Assembly: GCA_900660155.1 (NCBI GenBank)
Contig: CABFPE010000004.1
Span: forward strand, 2,294,518 to 2,358,517
Source: Hofstenia miamia
Taxonomy: Eukaryota > Xenacoelomorpha > Acoela > Hofsteniidae
DNA: 64,000 bases
Direction of reading: 5' to 3'
Shown here: in pieces, positions 11,831 to 23,440 of the stretch
Numbering within the stretch: the stretch's first letter is position 1
Layout of the letters: each line of letters starts with the position of its first letter
The notes under the pieces: model-generated
The model's database searches: none
Told to the model about the DNA's origin: nothing
The model's input: the letters and a program-made list of their open reading frames with translations, nothing else
Program-made: the position numbers and the translations under genes

Positions 11831-12018
11831 GCAATTATCGGATAGTTTGTTTTTAATAATATTTCAAAATTTTCTTTTTTAATTGGATGTTGATGTTGGT
11901 AAATTTCTGATTTAAGATGACCTGAAATATGTTCTTGAATTCTTGTAGCAAAGTGTCTTCGTGTCTCTCCGATGTAAAATTGTTGACAATCTTCACATGT
12001 ATATTTATAAACCAATGA

Positions 12019-12192
12019 AGAATCACTATATATAAAGAAAGAAATAAGATCAAGATTAATGAATAAGCAGAAGAATAATTATAACATCAACATTTTCTAA
12101 TGCATGCAATTTTAAGTAATTTTAAGTGTAGTTAATTGTAATTAGTTTTCCTTCCAAATTTGTTCTGATAAAGATTTTGAATCGAAACCGGT
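12019..12192 (-). repeat. Right arm of inverted repeat (Penelope tail)
   Basis: Starts AGAATCAC and ends GAATCGAAACCGG. It mirrors 11659-11830 around a 188-bp centre that holds the GIY-YIG catalytic text. Confidence 0.85.
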
Positions 12193-12227
<35 letters not shown>

Positions 12228-12295
12228 CATTTTGTTACATAATACTATTTGAATTGGTTTTAATGACAATGTATTGCTCGGGATACTAACGTCAC

Positions 12296-12427
12296 NNNNN
12301 NNNNNNNNNNNNNNNNNNNNNNNNNNNNNNNNNNNNNNNNNNNNNNNNNNNNNNNNNNNNNNNNNNNNNNNNNNNNNNNNNNNNNNNNNNNNNNNNNNNN
12401 NNNNNNNNNNNNNNNNNNNNNNNNNNN
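12296..12427. other. Assembly gap (132 N) with repeated flanks
   Basis: The bases just before the gap (about 12268-12295) are repeated just after it (12428-12457): both contain ACAATGTATTGCTCGGG and ACTAACGTCAC. Two contigs that overlap by about 29 bp were probably joined without being merged. Confidence 0.9.
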
Positions 12428-12430
12428 ACA

Positions 12431-12647
12431 ATGTATTGCTCGGGATACTAACGTCACTTCAAATGTCAATGTGGATGTGCAAGAAGACGATGATATGATG
12501 GGGGGGGGCATTACACCCATACTTGAAGATAAAAGCGGTAAAGCTCAAACAGAAAATGGTGGCGTTGATTACAGTGTTTTGCCCGAGGGGTGTTCAGGGG
12601 CAGCTGAACCCACCTTGTTAAATTCCATTGGAGGCCCCGCCTCCTTG
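12431..12647 (+). CDS. Possible host exon encoding an acidic, Gly-rich segment
   Basis: An open frame reads 'TNVTSNVNVDVQEDDDMMGG', then GITPILEDKSGKAQTENGG, CSGAAEPT and SIGGPASL. It stops exactly at a good splice donor (TTG|GTAGGT, GT at 12648-12649). G+C and codon use are clearly more coding-like than the flanks. The 5' limit is lost in the gap. I do not recognise the protein. If real, it belongs to a gene whose other exons are outside the window or in missing sequence. It could also be transposon coding sequence. Confidence 0.35.
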
Positions 12648-12792
12648 GTAGGTTATATTAGGGTTTGGTTGTTGGATTGTTTTTTGATAAATTAAATGTT
12701 GTCCAAAATATAACATAAACATACACTATTCATGCTCAAATGTAGAGCCTCCTTTTTAATTTTTTAGGAGGGCAGCCTTAGCCGACTACATA

Positions 12793-13620
12793 CTAGGAAA
12801 ATATACGCAGTTTATTCAAATTAACTAAGAGTCGGCCAAGTTTTTCTAATGTATTAAACAAATATTCGTGATGAATTGGGTCATAAGCTTTATTAAAATC
12901 AATATTAAGTATTCCCATATCAATGTTGTTCATTCTACATATATCTATAATGCATTGAATTGTTGAGATATTTAAGGATGAGTTTCTCGCTTTTATAAAG
13001 AGAGTTTGGGTTGAGTGGGTATATTTCTGTACCAGTGGTCCTAGTCTGTGATTTAGAATATGTGATAAAATTTTTAGATCCATATTCAGTAAAGAAATAG
13101 GTCGCAAGGAATTTGGATGTTCTAAATCTTTTCCCTTTTTCGGTAATAGTCTTATAATTGCGTTAGAAATACTGTGAGAAATTCGGCCATGTTTTAGAAT
13201 TGATTTAATTAACAATAAATAGTGCGGGGCGAGAATTAAGCGAAAGGGCTTGTAGAAGGCAGCATTAAGGCCATCTATCCCGGGTGAATTCTTCCATTTA
13301 TTAATTGCTTGATAAATTTCGTCAATGGATATTTCTTGATTCAAAACTTTTTTACCATCTAATGAAATTTGCGGATAAATTAAATTGTTGTTTCCAACTC
13401 ATGTATCGGATTTTTTGTATAAGTTTTTGTAAAAAAATCAGTGAAAGTGTTTATGATATCATCTTGATTGTTTGAGAGAGTATTATTGCTTAATTGTACG
13501 CGCTCAATACTTAATTAATCCATTGACTTTTTAATGTAATATTTTATGTCATTAGTGCTGCCGTCATTGACCTCATGTTCAATTTCTTTAATGTATTCCA
13601 ATTCGTCCTGGGCTCTTCCC
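12793..13620 (-). mobile_element. L1/Tx1-like LINE reverse transcriptase fragment
   Basis: The minus-strand frame 13344-12793 begins at the pre-RT linker and reads 'NKWKNSPGIDGLNAAFYKPF', IIRLLPKKGKDLEHPNSLRPISLLN and then LFIKARNSSLN. These are RT blocks 0-2 of L1-type elements. It ends soon after the 'GILNIDFNKAYD' motif A, so motif C (xxDD) is absent. Upstream minus-strand text (to about 13600) in other frames carries the preceding linker, including 'TFTDFFTKTYTKNP', with stops. It is a dead, truncated copy. Its family differs from the CR1/Jockey-like copies elsewhere in the window. Confidence 0.75.
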
Positions 13621-13629
13621 AGGAGGGTT

Positions 13630-16310
13630 GATGGTTATACTCTTAATTGGATTGAGGAAATATTTGTTATTGATAAAATAAAATTAACAGACCCTATAAC
13701 AAATGAAAGGATCATTCTATTAAAAAAATTACGGAAAACTGATCAAGATGTTTTTAAAATTGAAAAGTGTTGAGGAAGAAGAATGGAATGACAGTTGTGG
13801 GTGGTCAGGATATCCAGAGAAATTTAATAGTTGGATTAATCCACAAGCATAAACTATATAAGAAAGAGTCTGTATTATACAAAGTAAAAGTCAATTGTAT
13901 TTTTGTCAAAAATGTTTGCTAAAATGTAAGAAAAAGTCAAAATAGGAAATCATATTAGATATTGTAGGAATGAGGATACAACGCAATTCTTTTTTTCAAA
14001 AGACAAAATTAAATTTGAAATTTATCATTAAAGAATAGATGTTCCATTTAAAATGTATGCAGATTTTGAATGTTACAATGAAAAGGTCATGTTTGATAAA
14101 ATCAAACCCGGGTTAAGAACTAACCTTAAATCTAATTTTCCTGTGGTTGCTAAAGTCAACCATGAAAATGTCATATGTGGGTTAGGAACTAGCTATGATT
14201 GTAATTCATCTATGGGTGAGAAAACTAAAATTTTTTACAATCAATTACTTATTTCTTTTGGATTGTAACCTAAATCTGATATGCATAAGCTATGTAAGAG
14301 AGAGAGAGATAGAGAGGAGCGATTTATTTCATGCCACTCACAACTATTAGGTTAAATAATAGTGGCATATAAAAATATAAATACACATATATACAAATTA
14401 CACCTAATGAACAGAAAATTTTTCTTCAATTTTGGAAATCACGAAAGATTTTTTCATATGTGATGAGAAAATAGGTAAGTGCACGTTTTAGTGGGTTCAA
14501 AAGTTGTAGGATGGATCAGAATACAAAGGTAGTAGTTGATGAAGTATATGGTTGAAATTTTGTATTTGTTCCCATTGGCGATTGCATTAGAGTATTCTAT
14601 GCTCAGCCAGTGTTTTTAGATTCGTGATATGGAGAACTTAAAAACTTAAAGGAATATTATCTATGCGATTGCGCAAGTGAAAAACTAGTAAGAGATCATT
14701 GTCATTTAACAGGTAAATATAGGGGTTCCGCTTGTAATGATTGCAATTTAATGGCTCAAAACCAACGAATGGCTTTTGTACCTTTGTTGTTTCGTAATTA
14801 TTTACAATATGATTCACATTTATTTTTCAAAGATTATTTTAATGTAAAGAAAAGTTGGTTTTAAAACCTATGTAAAACTGAAGAATATATTTTTGTACAA
14901 AATGGATTTTGTATTTATTCAAATTTCTTGCATCATCATTAAATAATTTAACAAATAATCTTGAGCAAAAACCCATTCTAGAGAAGTATTTTGATGAATG
15001 TGAACTTATACAATCTAAATGAGAAAATAATCGGAATTCTGATAACAGTCATATTGAATATTTTATTGAGTGTAACTTATATTATCTGAATAAATTGAAA
15101 AATAAAACAAGAAACTTTCCAATTGTCCAGCTAAAAAATGTAGACCCTTTTGAATATGGTCAATATCAAAATCAAATTGCTCTTAGTGTTTGTCAAAACT
15201 TATTTGTGATCAATATGATAAAAAATTCTGTTTTTGTCATTACAGGTTATTGAAGTTTTATTTCCGAATGATTATGGGAATTTCTTGTGGGCATAGAGTA
15301 ATTTCATTTAAACAGAAGTAAGTGTTGGAAGCATACATTGATCATAACACCAATATGAATTCAAAGGCAAAAACTGGTTTTGAAAAAGATTTTTACAAAC
15401 TTTTAACTAATGCTTTCTTTGGAAAAACTTGTGAAAATATTAGAGAACGGATTGATGTAAAAATGTTCACTAAAACTGAGACTACTGAAAAATTAATTAA
15501 GGAACAAAGCAAATCAGAATTTAAAACCTATTTTGATTTTGATGATTTTCTGGTATAACATTTTTGTCAAACTAATTTAAAGTTTGATAAACCAATATTT
15601 CTTGGATTTACAGAACTATCAAAACTATTAATGTATGAAACATATTATGATGTCTTACAATCAATTTTAGTTAAAATAATATTACTCTGCACTACATGGA
15701 TACAGACAGTTTCATTTTGAATATAAAAGCTAAAGCTATAGTTAAAGATTTAGAAAAACTTTCCACTAAAAACGCGACGATAGGTGAAAATGACCTTTTT
15801 TGCTTGCTTAATTATTCATTCAGCAAAAACACCAGCAGGTACATATACTTCCAATTATATTTTAGAATAAATTTTGATTCTATTCAATAATATTCGCATT
15901 TGAAAGATCTGATCTAAATATAATCTCAAGAAGTAATCACTTTTCTAGTGAAAGATTTAAAGATACCTGGATTTTTTAAAATCGAGATGCCTAAAAGTAT
16001 ATATTTAAATCAATTCATTGCTTTGAGGAGCTAAATGTATTCATATAAAGTTAATGATAAAAGCAAAAATATTTTGAAAGGAATAACAAAAGTTGAAAAA
16101 GAAATATTAACAATTGAGGATTACAAAAATAGTTCAGAAACAAATAAAGTTGGTGTTACCAATAGTTATACAATGCAAAATAAAAAACATAAAACTAGTT
16201 TACTTAACACAGAAAAAACATCATTATCACTATTTAATGATAAAAGATATTATTTAAATAAATTACAAAGTATTCCATATGGATATAACTTTTCATATTA
16301 AGTAAAGCTA
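13630..16310 (+). mobile_element. Fossil of a Polinton-type element: protein-primed DNA polymerase B
   Basis: Separate frames show parts of a family B DNA polymerase of the kind carried by Polintons/Mavericks and related elements. They include an exonuclease-like MYADFEC stretch near 14053, a zinc-binding-like HCHLTGKYRG stretch near 14700, and a polymerase stretch with LLTNAFFGKTCEN near 15400. A MDTDSF catalytic-type motif lies near 15696 and a C-terminal domain near 16035-16301. A short chromodomain-like piece (GYPEKFNSWI) lies near 13810, just ahead. I see no capsid, integrase or protease genes and no terminal repeats. The copy is old and broken in roughly ten places. Confidence 0.65.
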
Positions 16311-18195
16311 TAGAGTAAATTCTGGAGATTACAGTGGCTGTATATATATATGCAATTGATTCTCCGTGAAATCGAAAATATTAATTGATGCATGTTTCGA
16401 ATATTAAAATCAACAATAGGAAAGGGGTAAAAAATTATAAATTTAAGGTGGCTTGATATACAGTGTGAAAATGCTTTAAATGGTCTGCTGATTAATCTTT
16501 TTCTGGAAACGCGGGCCTAGTTATCACAATATTCCACTAAACTGCTTGTGTGACTTTATAAAATACGCAAATTACATGAATTGAATTCAAACTATATGGA
16601 ACGTCTTCTGAATTTCACAACTTACCATTCTTACGTTTTCTACTATTGAAGAGGTTTGGTGTTTCATGAAATAAATATACGTAGAAAATATTTGTCAATC
16701 AAAAGACCTAATGGTTTTAGATGAGAATACATATTTAATGATGATAAAAATATTGACAATGTAATAAAAACTATAAATACATCTTGAAAACCTATTACTT
16801 TGAATATGCATTGCCTCACAATTTATCAATTAAAATCGATTTCTGTATAATGTCTTCAAAAGTAGAAGATAACAATTTCAATAATAAAATGCATTTCTCA
16901 TGTAGCGAAATTCATCAATATAGAAATGCAATTTCACCAAACTAGTTCTTTAGTAATGAACCATCTTTTTTATTGTACCGCTTAAAAACCTATAAAACTC
17001 ATTGCTAGATTATTTAGATTCGCACATCCAATGGGCGAAAAGATGTCCTTCAAAACAAATAAATCCTCGAAAACTTTCCAAGATAAGCAAAATTTTCATG
17101 ATGCATCCTCTATATTATATAATTTTATTTAATTAAATTATGGGAGATTTTAAACAAACGGTTACCTCTTGACAAAATTAAGTTTCCTTCCTACTTAAGT
17201 AGTTCATCCAATAAACTAGATTTTACTATCGGGAAGCTAAGGTTCAAAAAAAAATTATTTAAAAAAATATTTTGTAAATTGCACAATTGACAACTGAAAT
17301 AACTTTCTATTATATATAAGAAAACTAGATAATCGGGATAAGTTTAATAAAAAAATTAGGAATTGCATTTGCTCTTATTTCTATAAATTTCAAAAATTCT
17401 TTAAATATTAACTTTTGCTTTATGAATTTTATTTTTTTGACACTATTGTTGCAATTTATATTTTATCAATGTTTGTTTTTGTAATATATATGTTTGTACG
17501 GCGGATATTTCTTATTCTTCTTCTTCCCTTACACACTACAAATAAAATATGAAACTATTAAAGAATTTAGTAATGATTGACATGTATGTTGATATTTTGT
17601 ACACAGTTCAACTGAAGGAATTTTAAGTTTTTTTTTAAAATATCTTCATGTTTTGTTTGCAAGTATATTTAGGATTTCTTTGCACTAGTGTAATATCATG
17701 GATGTGCGCATAACAAATATATGATTTTAAGTTGATTTTTATGCAACACCTCATATGGTTCAAATTCACTTGTGAAATCCCTTTGATGTGAATTGGAAGT
17801 TTGGAAAGCCTAATTTCAAATAATTCTAAACATATGGTTTTCCAATTTTTGTTATGAAGTTTTAGTGTATATCAAACAAATTTTCAAGCTAGTTGATTCG
17901 GATTAATAACCACTGAAATGGGTGCAAAACGCAGTCCATAACATTAAAATATTTTTGCAGTAGTAGTGACATTTCCAAAGCTGAGTGTCATTTTGTTTTT
18001 ATAAAAAATGTGTATTATTATTCAAATCAGATTTAATCATATTATTAGATTTCTATTAAAAGCTTAGTTTCAGCTCAGTTAAGTGGCTTAGTTGAATTCT
18101 TTTGTATGGTCTTGGTTGACAAATAAATTTGTGGTCTGTATGTGAGGTTGTGGACTAAAAACAGTAACTTGCTGCGGGTGACGAGAGGAACAAAA
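16311..18195. other. No gene recognised
   Basis: AT-rich, with no long frames, no terminal repeats and no RNA gene that I can see. Confidence 0.55.
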
Positions 18196-18600
18196 CTAGC
18201 CACCTACTCTAGAATTTCCCCTTGCAAAAAAGTTCGAACTTGTTAAATGGAAAAACACCACTTGAATATTTCTTGAACCTTCTGTTATCACTATGAAATT
18301 TGCAAGAATTTTCAAAAAATAGAAAATTTCTGAATGTTTTGTGTCATTCAATGAGGGCAAGCATTTCGAATTGGGTAATTGTAGTTTTTTCAAAAAATTT
18401 AGGATAGGCTTCATATCTCCATCTCGTTCTTGACTGAGTGTTGCTATGATAGCCAATGTGGTTGTTTCACTGTCAAGGATACATATTCCAATGGTAAATG
18501 GGATGTTAAGTGATGCAATCTTTTTCATTTCCTTTTTCAATGGATCTTGTTCATTTTGGTCTTGCAATGCCCATGTGAAATATTTGTTGGTTTAACTGTA
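18196..18600 (-). other. Unrecognised open frame of about 130 codons
   Basis: The minus-strand frame runs from about 18591 to 18196 and includes 'KEMKKIASLNIPFTIGICIL', then an acidic/Lys-rich middle and 'SEIFYFLKILANFIVI'. It shows no signal peptide and no cysteine pattern. It may be transposon debris or a host exon. Its codon use is coding-like but I cannot name a family. Confidence 0.25.
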
Positions 18601-19600
18601 GTGTGTTTTCTCATCATTAATCAGGATTCATCTTTCTGTATGAAATCTTGTGTCCATTCAATATATTTTGTGCAGGTATCTGCTATAATTGTAATGAATG
18701 GTCTTGGTATTGGCCCTGGCCTTGATATTAAGGTGTTTATTGAGATTAATGTCAGATTACATTCAAGTAGAATTTAGGTCACTAGCCAAGGGCCCAACAA
18801 ATCGGGGACTTGGAGTTTCTGGAGAGCAAATTCTTTGAGATGAAGAAACTACGGGAGAAGGAAACAAATTTTGAGTATTTATGTAAAATTATGATTCTCA
18901 TTGACGCCAAAAATGTATCTTGATTTAGTTTTAGATGCAAACTGCATTTATTGTCACTACGATAGTTTAAATATACCAGCAGGTATGTATAACAGTACAC
19001 TAACAGGTTTTCTCTTACTTTAGCTAAATATTTAATATCTATTTTTATCGAGGTTGAAATCCTAAATTTTGGGCTTCAATCTAGGTATTGCTGGGTGTGG
19101 AAAATGGAAAAGAAGTAGAATTTAATTCATATCTGCCAGCTAAGAAATTGATTATGTGAGAAAACCGTCAATTCCGGAATGGTTCTTGCAGTCAATATTC
19201 AAAGTCGGAAAATGAAACTGAATGCTATTGAGAAAGCCACATTTCTCAAAATACTTTCGAAAGTTTAGCTTCCGACGTGAAAGTGTTGCAGTCCATTGAT
19301 GTTGGTCTTACGCAGTCTGTTTCATGGCGTATACACAAAAGGCATACACAGTGTCGTGTATGGGAATGGTGATCGCATGAAACGCTGCTTGAAAGAATTG
19401 CGAGTATTTTTACTGTAATAATTGCATTAAATTTGGAATAAATTGTTTTATATTTTGTGTTTGGAATAATTGGACTGTATTTGCTAAATTTTATAAACAT
19501 GTGTTCTTTGCTTAGTATTGGGTCGACAATAGCGCATTCTTGGGTCTTGATGTGATCCAAGACTAAACCGGATATTAGGCTAAAAAAGATTCAAGACAGT
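18601..19600. other. No gene recognised
   Basis: Short frames only. The last part (about 19560-19644) may be the 5' untranslated region of the LINE that follows. Confidence 0.45.
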
Positions 19601-19644
19601 CTCCGCTTTGTCAATATTATAAATTTTAGAAATTATATTTAGCT

Positions 19645-20613
19645 ATGCTGAACAATTTCAGCAACATCAGTAATCTGATTTCTTACTCTTTGATTAATGT
19701 AGGGTTAGGGTTGCATATACCGAGACAAATTTTGTTATATGTTACTGTGCAGGGCCTAGTTTTTGATTCCAACAACTTTGTCGTTGTAGCCGTGAACGGT
19801 CGGTTGATGTCACAAGAAAACATGGTTACTAATATTGTTAAATGTAGCACATGCAAAGATTCTATTGCCAAGGAATCGAAATACTTTACCTGTTTTTATT
19901 GTAAAACTGCTTTGCACTTGAGTAAGAAATGTACTGGTTTTTCGACCCCATGTATAGAATCTATACAGCAATATTACAAGCACTTCTTACTGGTATGCAC
20001 AAATTGTGTTGATAGTAACTGCAGCAAAATGTCAGCTGTTGATGAAAAACTCCAGGAACAGCTGGACAACCTTGATGATAAATGCAAGCAAATTAGTGAA
20101 GAATTGTCTAAACTAAATCATGTATTGGATCATGCTCAACCCTCTAATCGAATTGTTCAGCCAAAACTAAACCCTTCTATCGATAATGAAGACAGTCCTT
20201 ATTCTTACTTAAAACGAGTTAAAATAATTGGAATTCAAGAAAATGGTTTATCTGAAGATCGACAATATTTAATGCAGCTTATTAAGAATCTTGAAGCCGA
20301 TCCGTCAATCATTAAAAATGCTTTTCGAGTTGGTAAGTACAACAAAGAGAAAGTTAGACCAATGATAGTTGATGTTGGAACAGAATGGAATAAGCGATGT
20401 TTACTGTCGAATTTCCATAAAATAAAATTATCTCAGAAACTAGATATTCTAATATTTCCTGATCTCAGTTTTAGTGACAGAAAAAAGGAGAAAGAAATAT
20501 TGCACAAACGCTACGAACTTATTCAAAGTGGAATTGATAAGAAACTGCTAAAAATTAGAAAACTTGAATTGTATAATAATGGAATAAAAGTCAACCTTCA
20601 GAATAGTGATTGA
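19645..20613 (+). CDS. LINE ORF1 with zinc finger, coiled coil and RRM-like part
   Basis: The frame has 322 codons without interruption. A better start is the Met at 19801-19815 ('MSQENMVTNIVKCSTC'), because the first 50 residues look like read-in 5' UTR. From there it has a PHD-like Cys/His cluster: CSTC, CFYCKTALHLSKKC, then CTNCVDSNC. Next comes an acidic coiled coil ('DEKLQEQLDNLDDKCKQISE'), then an RRM-like nucleic-acid-binding segment starting 'LKRVKIIGIQENGL' with a basic C-terminus. PHD-type ORF1 proteins are known from CR1 and related LINEs, where ORF1p binds the element's RNA. ORF2 follows after about 36 bp. Confidence 0.75.
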   Translation: MLNNFSNISNLISYSLINVGLGLHIPRQILLYVTVQGLVFDSNNFVVVAVNGRLMSQENMVTNIVKCSTCKDSIAKESKYFTCFYCKTALHLSKKCTGFSTPCIESIQQYYKHFLLVCTNCVDSNCSKMSAVDEKLQEQLDNLDDKCKQISEELSKLNHVLDHAQPSNRIVQPKLNPSIDNEDSPYSYLKRVKIIGIQENGLSEDRQYLMQLIKNLEADPSIIKNAFRVGKYNKEKVRPMIVDVGTEWNKRCLLSNFHKIKLSQKLDILIFPDLSFSDRKKEKEILHKRYELIQSGIDKKLLKIRKLELYNNGIKVNLQNSD

Positions 20614-20649
20614 CTTCGAGTAAATCGTAAAACCAGCAATAACAATAAT

Positions 20650-23352
20650 TTGTATAATATGTCATTTCCTTCTATATATTGCAACAATGTTAATGGTATT
20701 AAAACGAAGTTCTTGGAGCTGAAAGGCGTCATTGTTGAAAGTGATAAGTATGCCAGCATTACCCTGCAGGAAACAAAACTAGGAGAGTCTGACGCCACAA
20801 TATCGTATGAAATTGATGCTTACCACATCTTTAGATATGGTCGTGATTTGTCTGTATTTGAAGAATCTGGTGGCGGAGGGCTTATCACATATGTTAGTAA
20901 ATTGTGGTGCCGCATCAAGCCAAATATTGTATCTGCGATGTCTGTTCCTGATCTTGAAATTCTAGTTATCAATTGTCGACCTACATTCTTGCCTTCTGAT
21001 TACACATCAATTATTATTGCCAATGTTTATTGCAGACCTCAACGTAATAAGCGTACTTGCAAAGGATTGATAAGGAAAATGTTAGCTGAAGTCATTAAAC
21101 AATATCCGAGGGCGTATTTGATTATTACTGGTGATGCTAATCAAAGCAAAATAACTTTTTGTGAGTCTATAGGACTACATAATTGTGTTACGGAAGCTAC
21201 ATACATGCCGAATAGATCACAATTGGATATTGCATATGTATCTAACGGATCGTTTTATAAATGTGAATTAACAGCACCATTGGGAAGAGCAAATATCCAA
21301 TATCATCTGAGTATTGTCCTACATCCGCTTCTAAATTGTTATAATAAGCCGCGACATGCTGTAAGTAAAAGTACTCAGATATGCATCAACCAAGACTAAC
21401 TTCAATGTGAACTTGAAACTACTGACTGGACTGTTTTCTGTAATGATGTCAACAATGTGAATGGCGTAGTTGAATCGGTCGAAGGATACATTGCATTTTT
21501 GCTTGAACAATATAAACGACCTTGTAACGGCAACCGTAAAAATTTTCTTTGTCGCATAACTAATAATAATGAACTTAGAAATCTCGTTAGGCTTAAGCAG
21601 CAAGCTATAACAGGGAGTAATGCTCATGAGCGAAATAAAATCCAACGGAGAATAAACAGCATGGTTTACAAACATAGCAGGAAGTTATTCGATCAATGAC
21701 AAAACAAGATATCTACGCCGAGTTGAGAAAGAATGAAAAATAAAACCAACAAAGTCGAATTAAATGAATTTAATAAAGACGATGCCGACGCTCTTAATAT
21801 ATTTTTGACACGGTTTAATGAACATCAATCGAAAGATGAACAATACATTCCACTGAGTGTTAGCGATGATGTTGTTGTTCCGATTATTTCTGTTGAAACT
21901 ATTGAAGGCATCTTCAAAGCCATTGACTGTTCTAAATCTCCTGGCCCTGGGGATATTCCACCATGGATATATAAAAAGTTTGCCAAAGAGATGGCTCTAC
22001 CATATAGCTGGATGTTCCAACGTAGCCTACAGGAGATACAGTATCCGGAAAAATATAAGCATGCATGGGTTACTCCAGTTCCTAAAGATAACACAGCAAG
22101 TATGAATAACATGAAGAAATTTAGACCAATTACAGTAACCTCGATTGCAGCTAGGTCGCTTGATAGAATAGGGCTTCAGCAATATATCAATAGTCTTTCT
22201 GATTTAGAAGATGTAAATCAATTTGCATATAAGACTGGAAGGTCAACTACTGATGCCTTGATTTGTACAATACATTTTATTGCCAGTTTAATAGATAAAC
22301 GATTAGTTGCTGTGAAGGGATTGTTCATTGACTATAGTTCAGCATTTAACACTGTGCTGCAAAATAAACTTTTAAACCAGATTAGACCACATTCACCTTG
22401 GCTTTCAGCATGGTTGTATAGCTACATGGATGGATGGAAGCAAGCAGTTAGGGTCTCAGACAAAGTAATTTCAAAAGAAATTGAAATCAAGGTGGGTATA
22501 CCTCAAGGTGGTCCAATGAGTGGACCGTTATTTACAGAGAGCACGAACGAAATAAACATTGAATCGATTAATGTTTCACCAGATCTTGGAAACATTGGAA
22601 AATATTCGGACGACACAAGACTTCTTCACGCTATTAGAGCTGACCAAATGGAAAATGATTTTCAATCATATCATACTGCAGTAGCTACGCTTATACGTTT
22701 GTCGGAAGATAAAAACTTGATTATTAACCTTACTAAATCACTGGAAATTACCTTCTTTAATAAACACAGCACTAACGACTTTTACAATGATGTTGCTAAA
22801 CAACATATTGTCGCCGCTGGAGAAGTTGTTCCACAGAAATCATTTGTTACATACCTTGGTTTGATTATTGAGTCAACGTTAACCTGGGAAAAACATGTTA
22901 ACTCGATTGTTGCCAGAGTTAATTATATTACTAAGTCCCTTACCTTCTTGATTACATTTATGGACCACAATATGAAAGAATTCATCTTTAAAACGTACAT
23001 TGCTCCAATTATTTTATATGCCTGCGAAGTATGGGTTCCTGGACTGGAAAAAAGACTTTGTTCAAAACTTAGAAAATGCATCAAGTTTTTCTCTATTGTT
23101 GCACATGTTGACAAGATTTACTTAATAAATATGATGAATCAGTTATTCTATACAAGATTCATGAAAACAGTTTTAAAAATTCAAAGTGACGTGAAGCATC
23201 CAATGTATCATAAGTTCCAAGAAATACGCCCAGCGCGAACTTCCCGGCACGTGGTATCCCTTCCTTCAGCCCGCACTGAGTTATATAAAAGGACATTTTA
23301 CCATGCAGCCTGTAAATATCTGTATGATGGCTCTTATCCATGTTTTCTATGA
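20650..23352 (+). pseudogene. LINE ORF2: APE endonuclease plus reverse transcriptase, three stops
   Basis: Residues 1-about 220 are an APE-type endonuclease: 'SIYCNNVNGIKTKFLEL', LQETKLG (catalytic Glu), IIIANVYCRP, and ITGDANQ (catalytic Asp). Then follow a linker and the RT: 'SPGPGDIPPWIYKKF', FRPITVTS, 'GLFIDYSSAFNT' (motif A Asp), 'GIPQGGPMSG' (motif B) and YSDD (motif C, with Ser where Ala is most common). TYLGL and the C-terminal basic thumb end the protein. Stops interrupt the frame at 21397-21399 (TAA), 21697-21699 (TGA) and 21724-21726 (TGA), all between the endonuclease and the RT. Both enzyme domains remain open, so the damage is recent. Confidence 0.85.
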
Positions 23353-23440
23353 CAAACATTATTTGTGTCTAGTATTCCTATTTATTGTATACGTACAGTA
23401 CAGGAATAAAAGCGTTACAAATAAATAAATAAAATAAATA

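Larger units (their letters stand above)
11655..12195 (-). mobile_element. Penelope-like element end with GIY-YIG endonuclease and inverted tail copy
   Basis: The minus strand (12015 to 11716) encodes 'MVYKYTCEDCQQFYIGETRR' followed by HFATRIQEH, a GIY-YIG endonuclease with its two-Cys motif. This is the C-terminal domain of Penelope-like retroelements. No reverse transcriptase is present, so the copy is 5'-truncated. The 3' part of the element (11659-11830) is present again in inverted orientation at 12019-12192. (TA)n runs sit just outside both arms (about 11598-11617 and 12195-12226). Penelope-like elements often insert with truncated and inverted partial copies of themselves. Confidence 0.65.
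19600..23440 (+). mobile_element. Nearly full-length two-ORF LINE (CR1/Jockey-like)
   Basis: ORF1 (19645-20613) and ORF2 (20650-23352) lie in the order and spacing of a complete non-LTR element. After ORF2 comes about 50 bp of 3' UTR, then a run of AATA-type repeats (about 23420-23440), the 3' tail. The 5' limit is not marked by any target duplication I can see. ORF2 is one continuous frame interrupted by three stop codons, so this copy is dead but fairly young compared with the scraps at 1-2950. Confidence 0.85.

Noticed and set aside
12132-12520. Frames running through the N gap
   Set aside because: They exist only because Ns do not encode stops.
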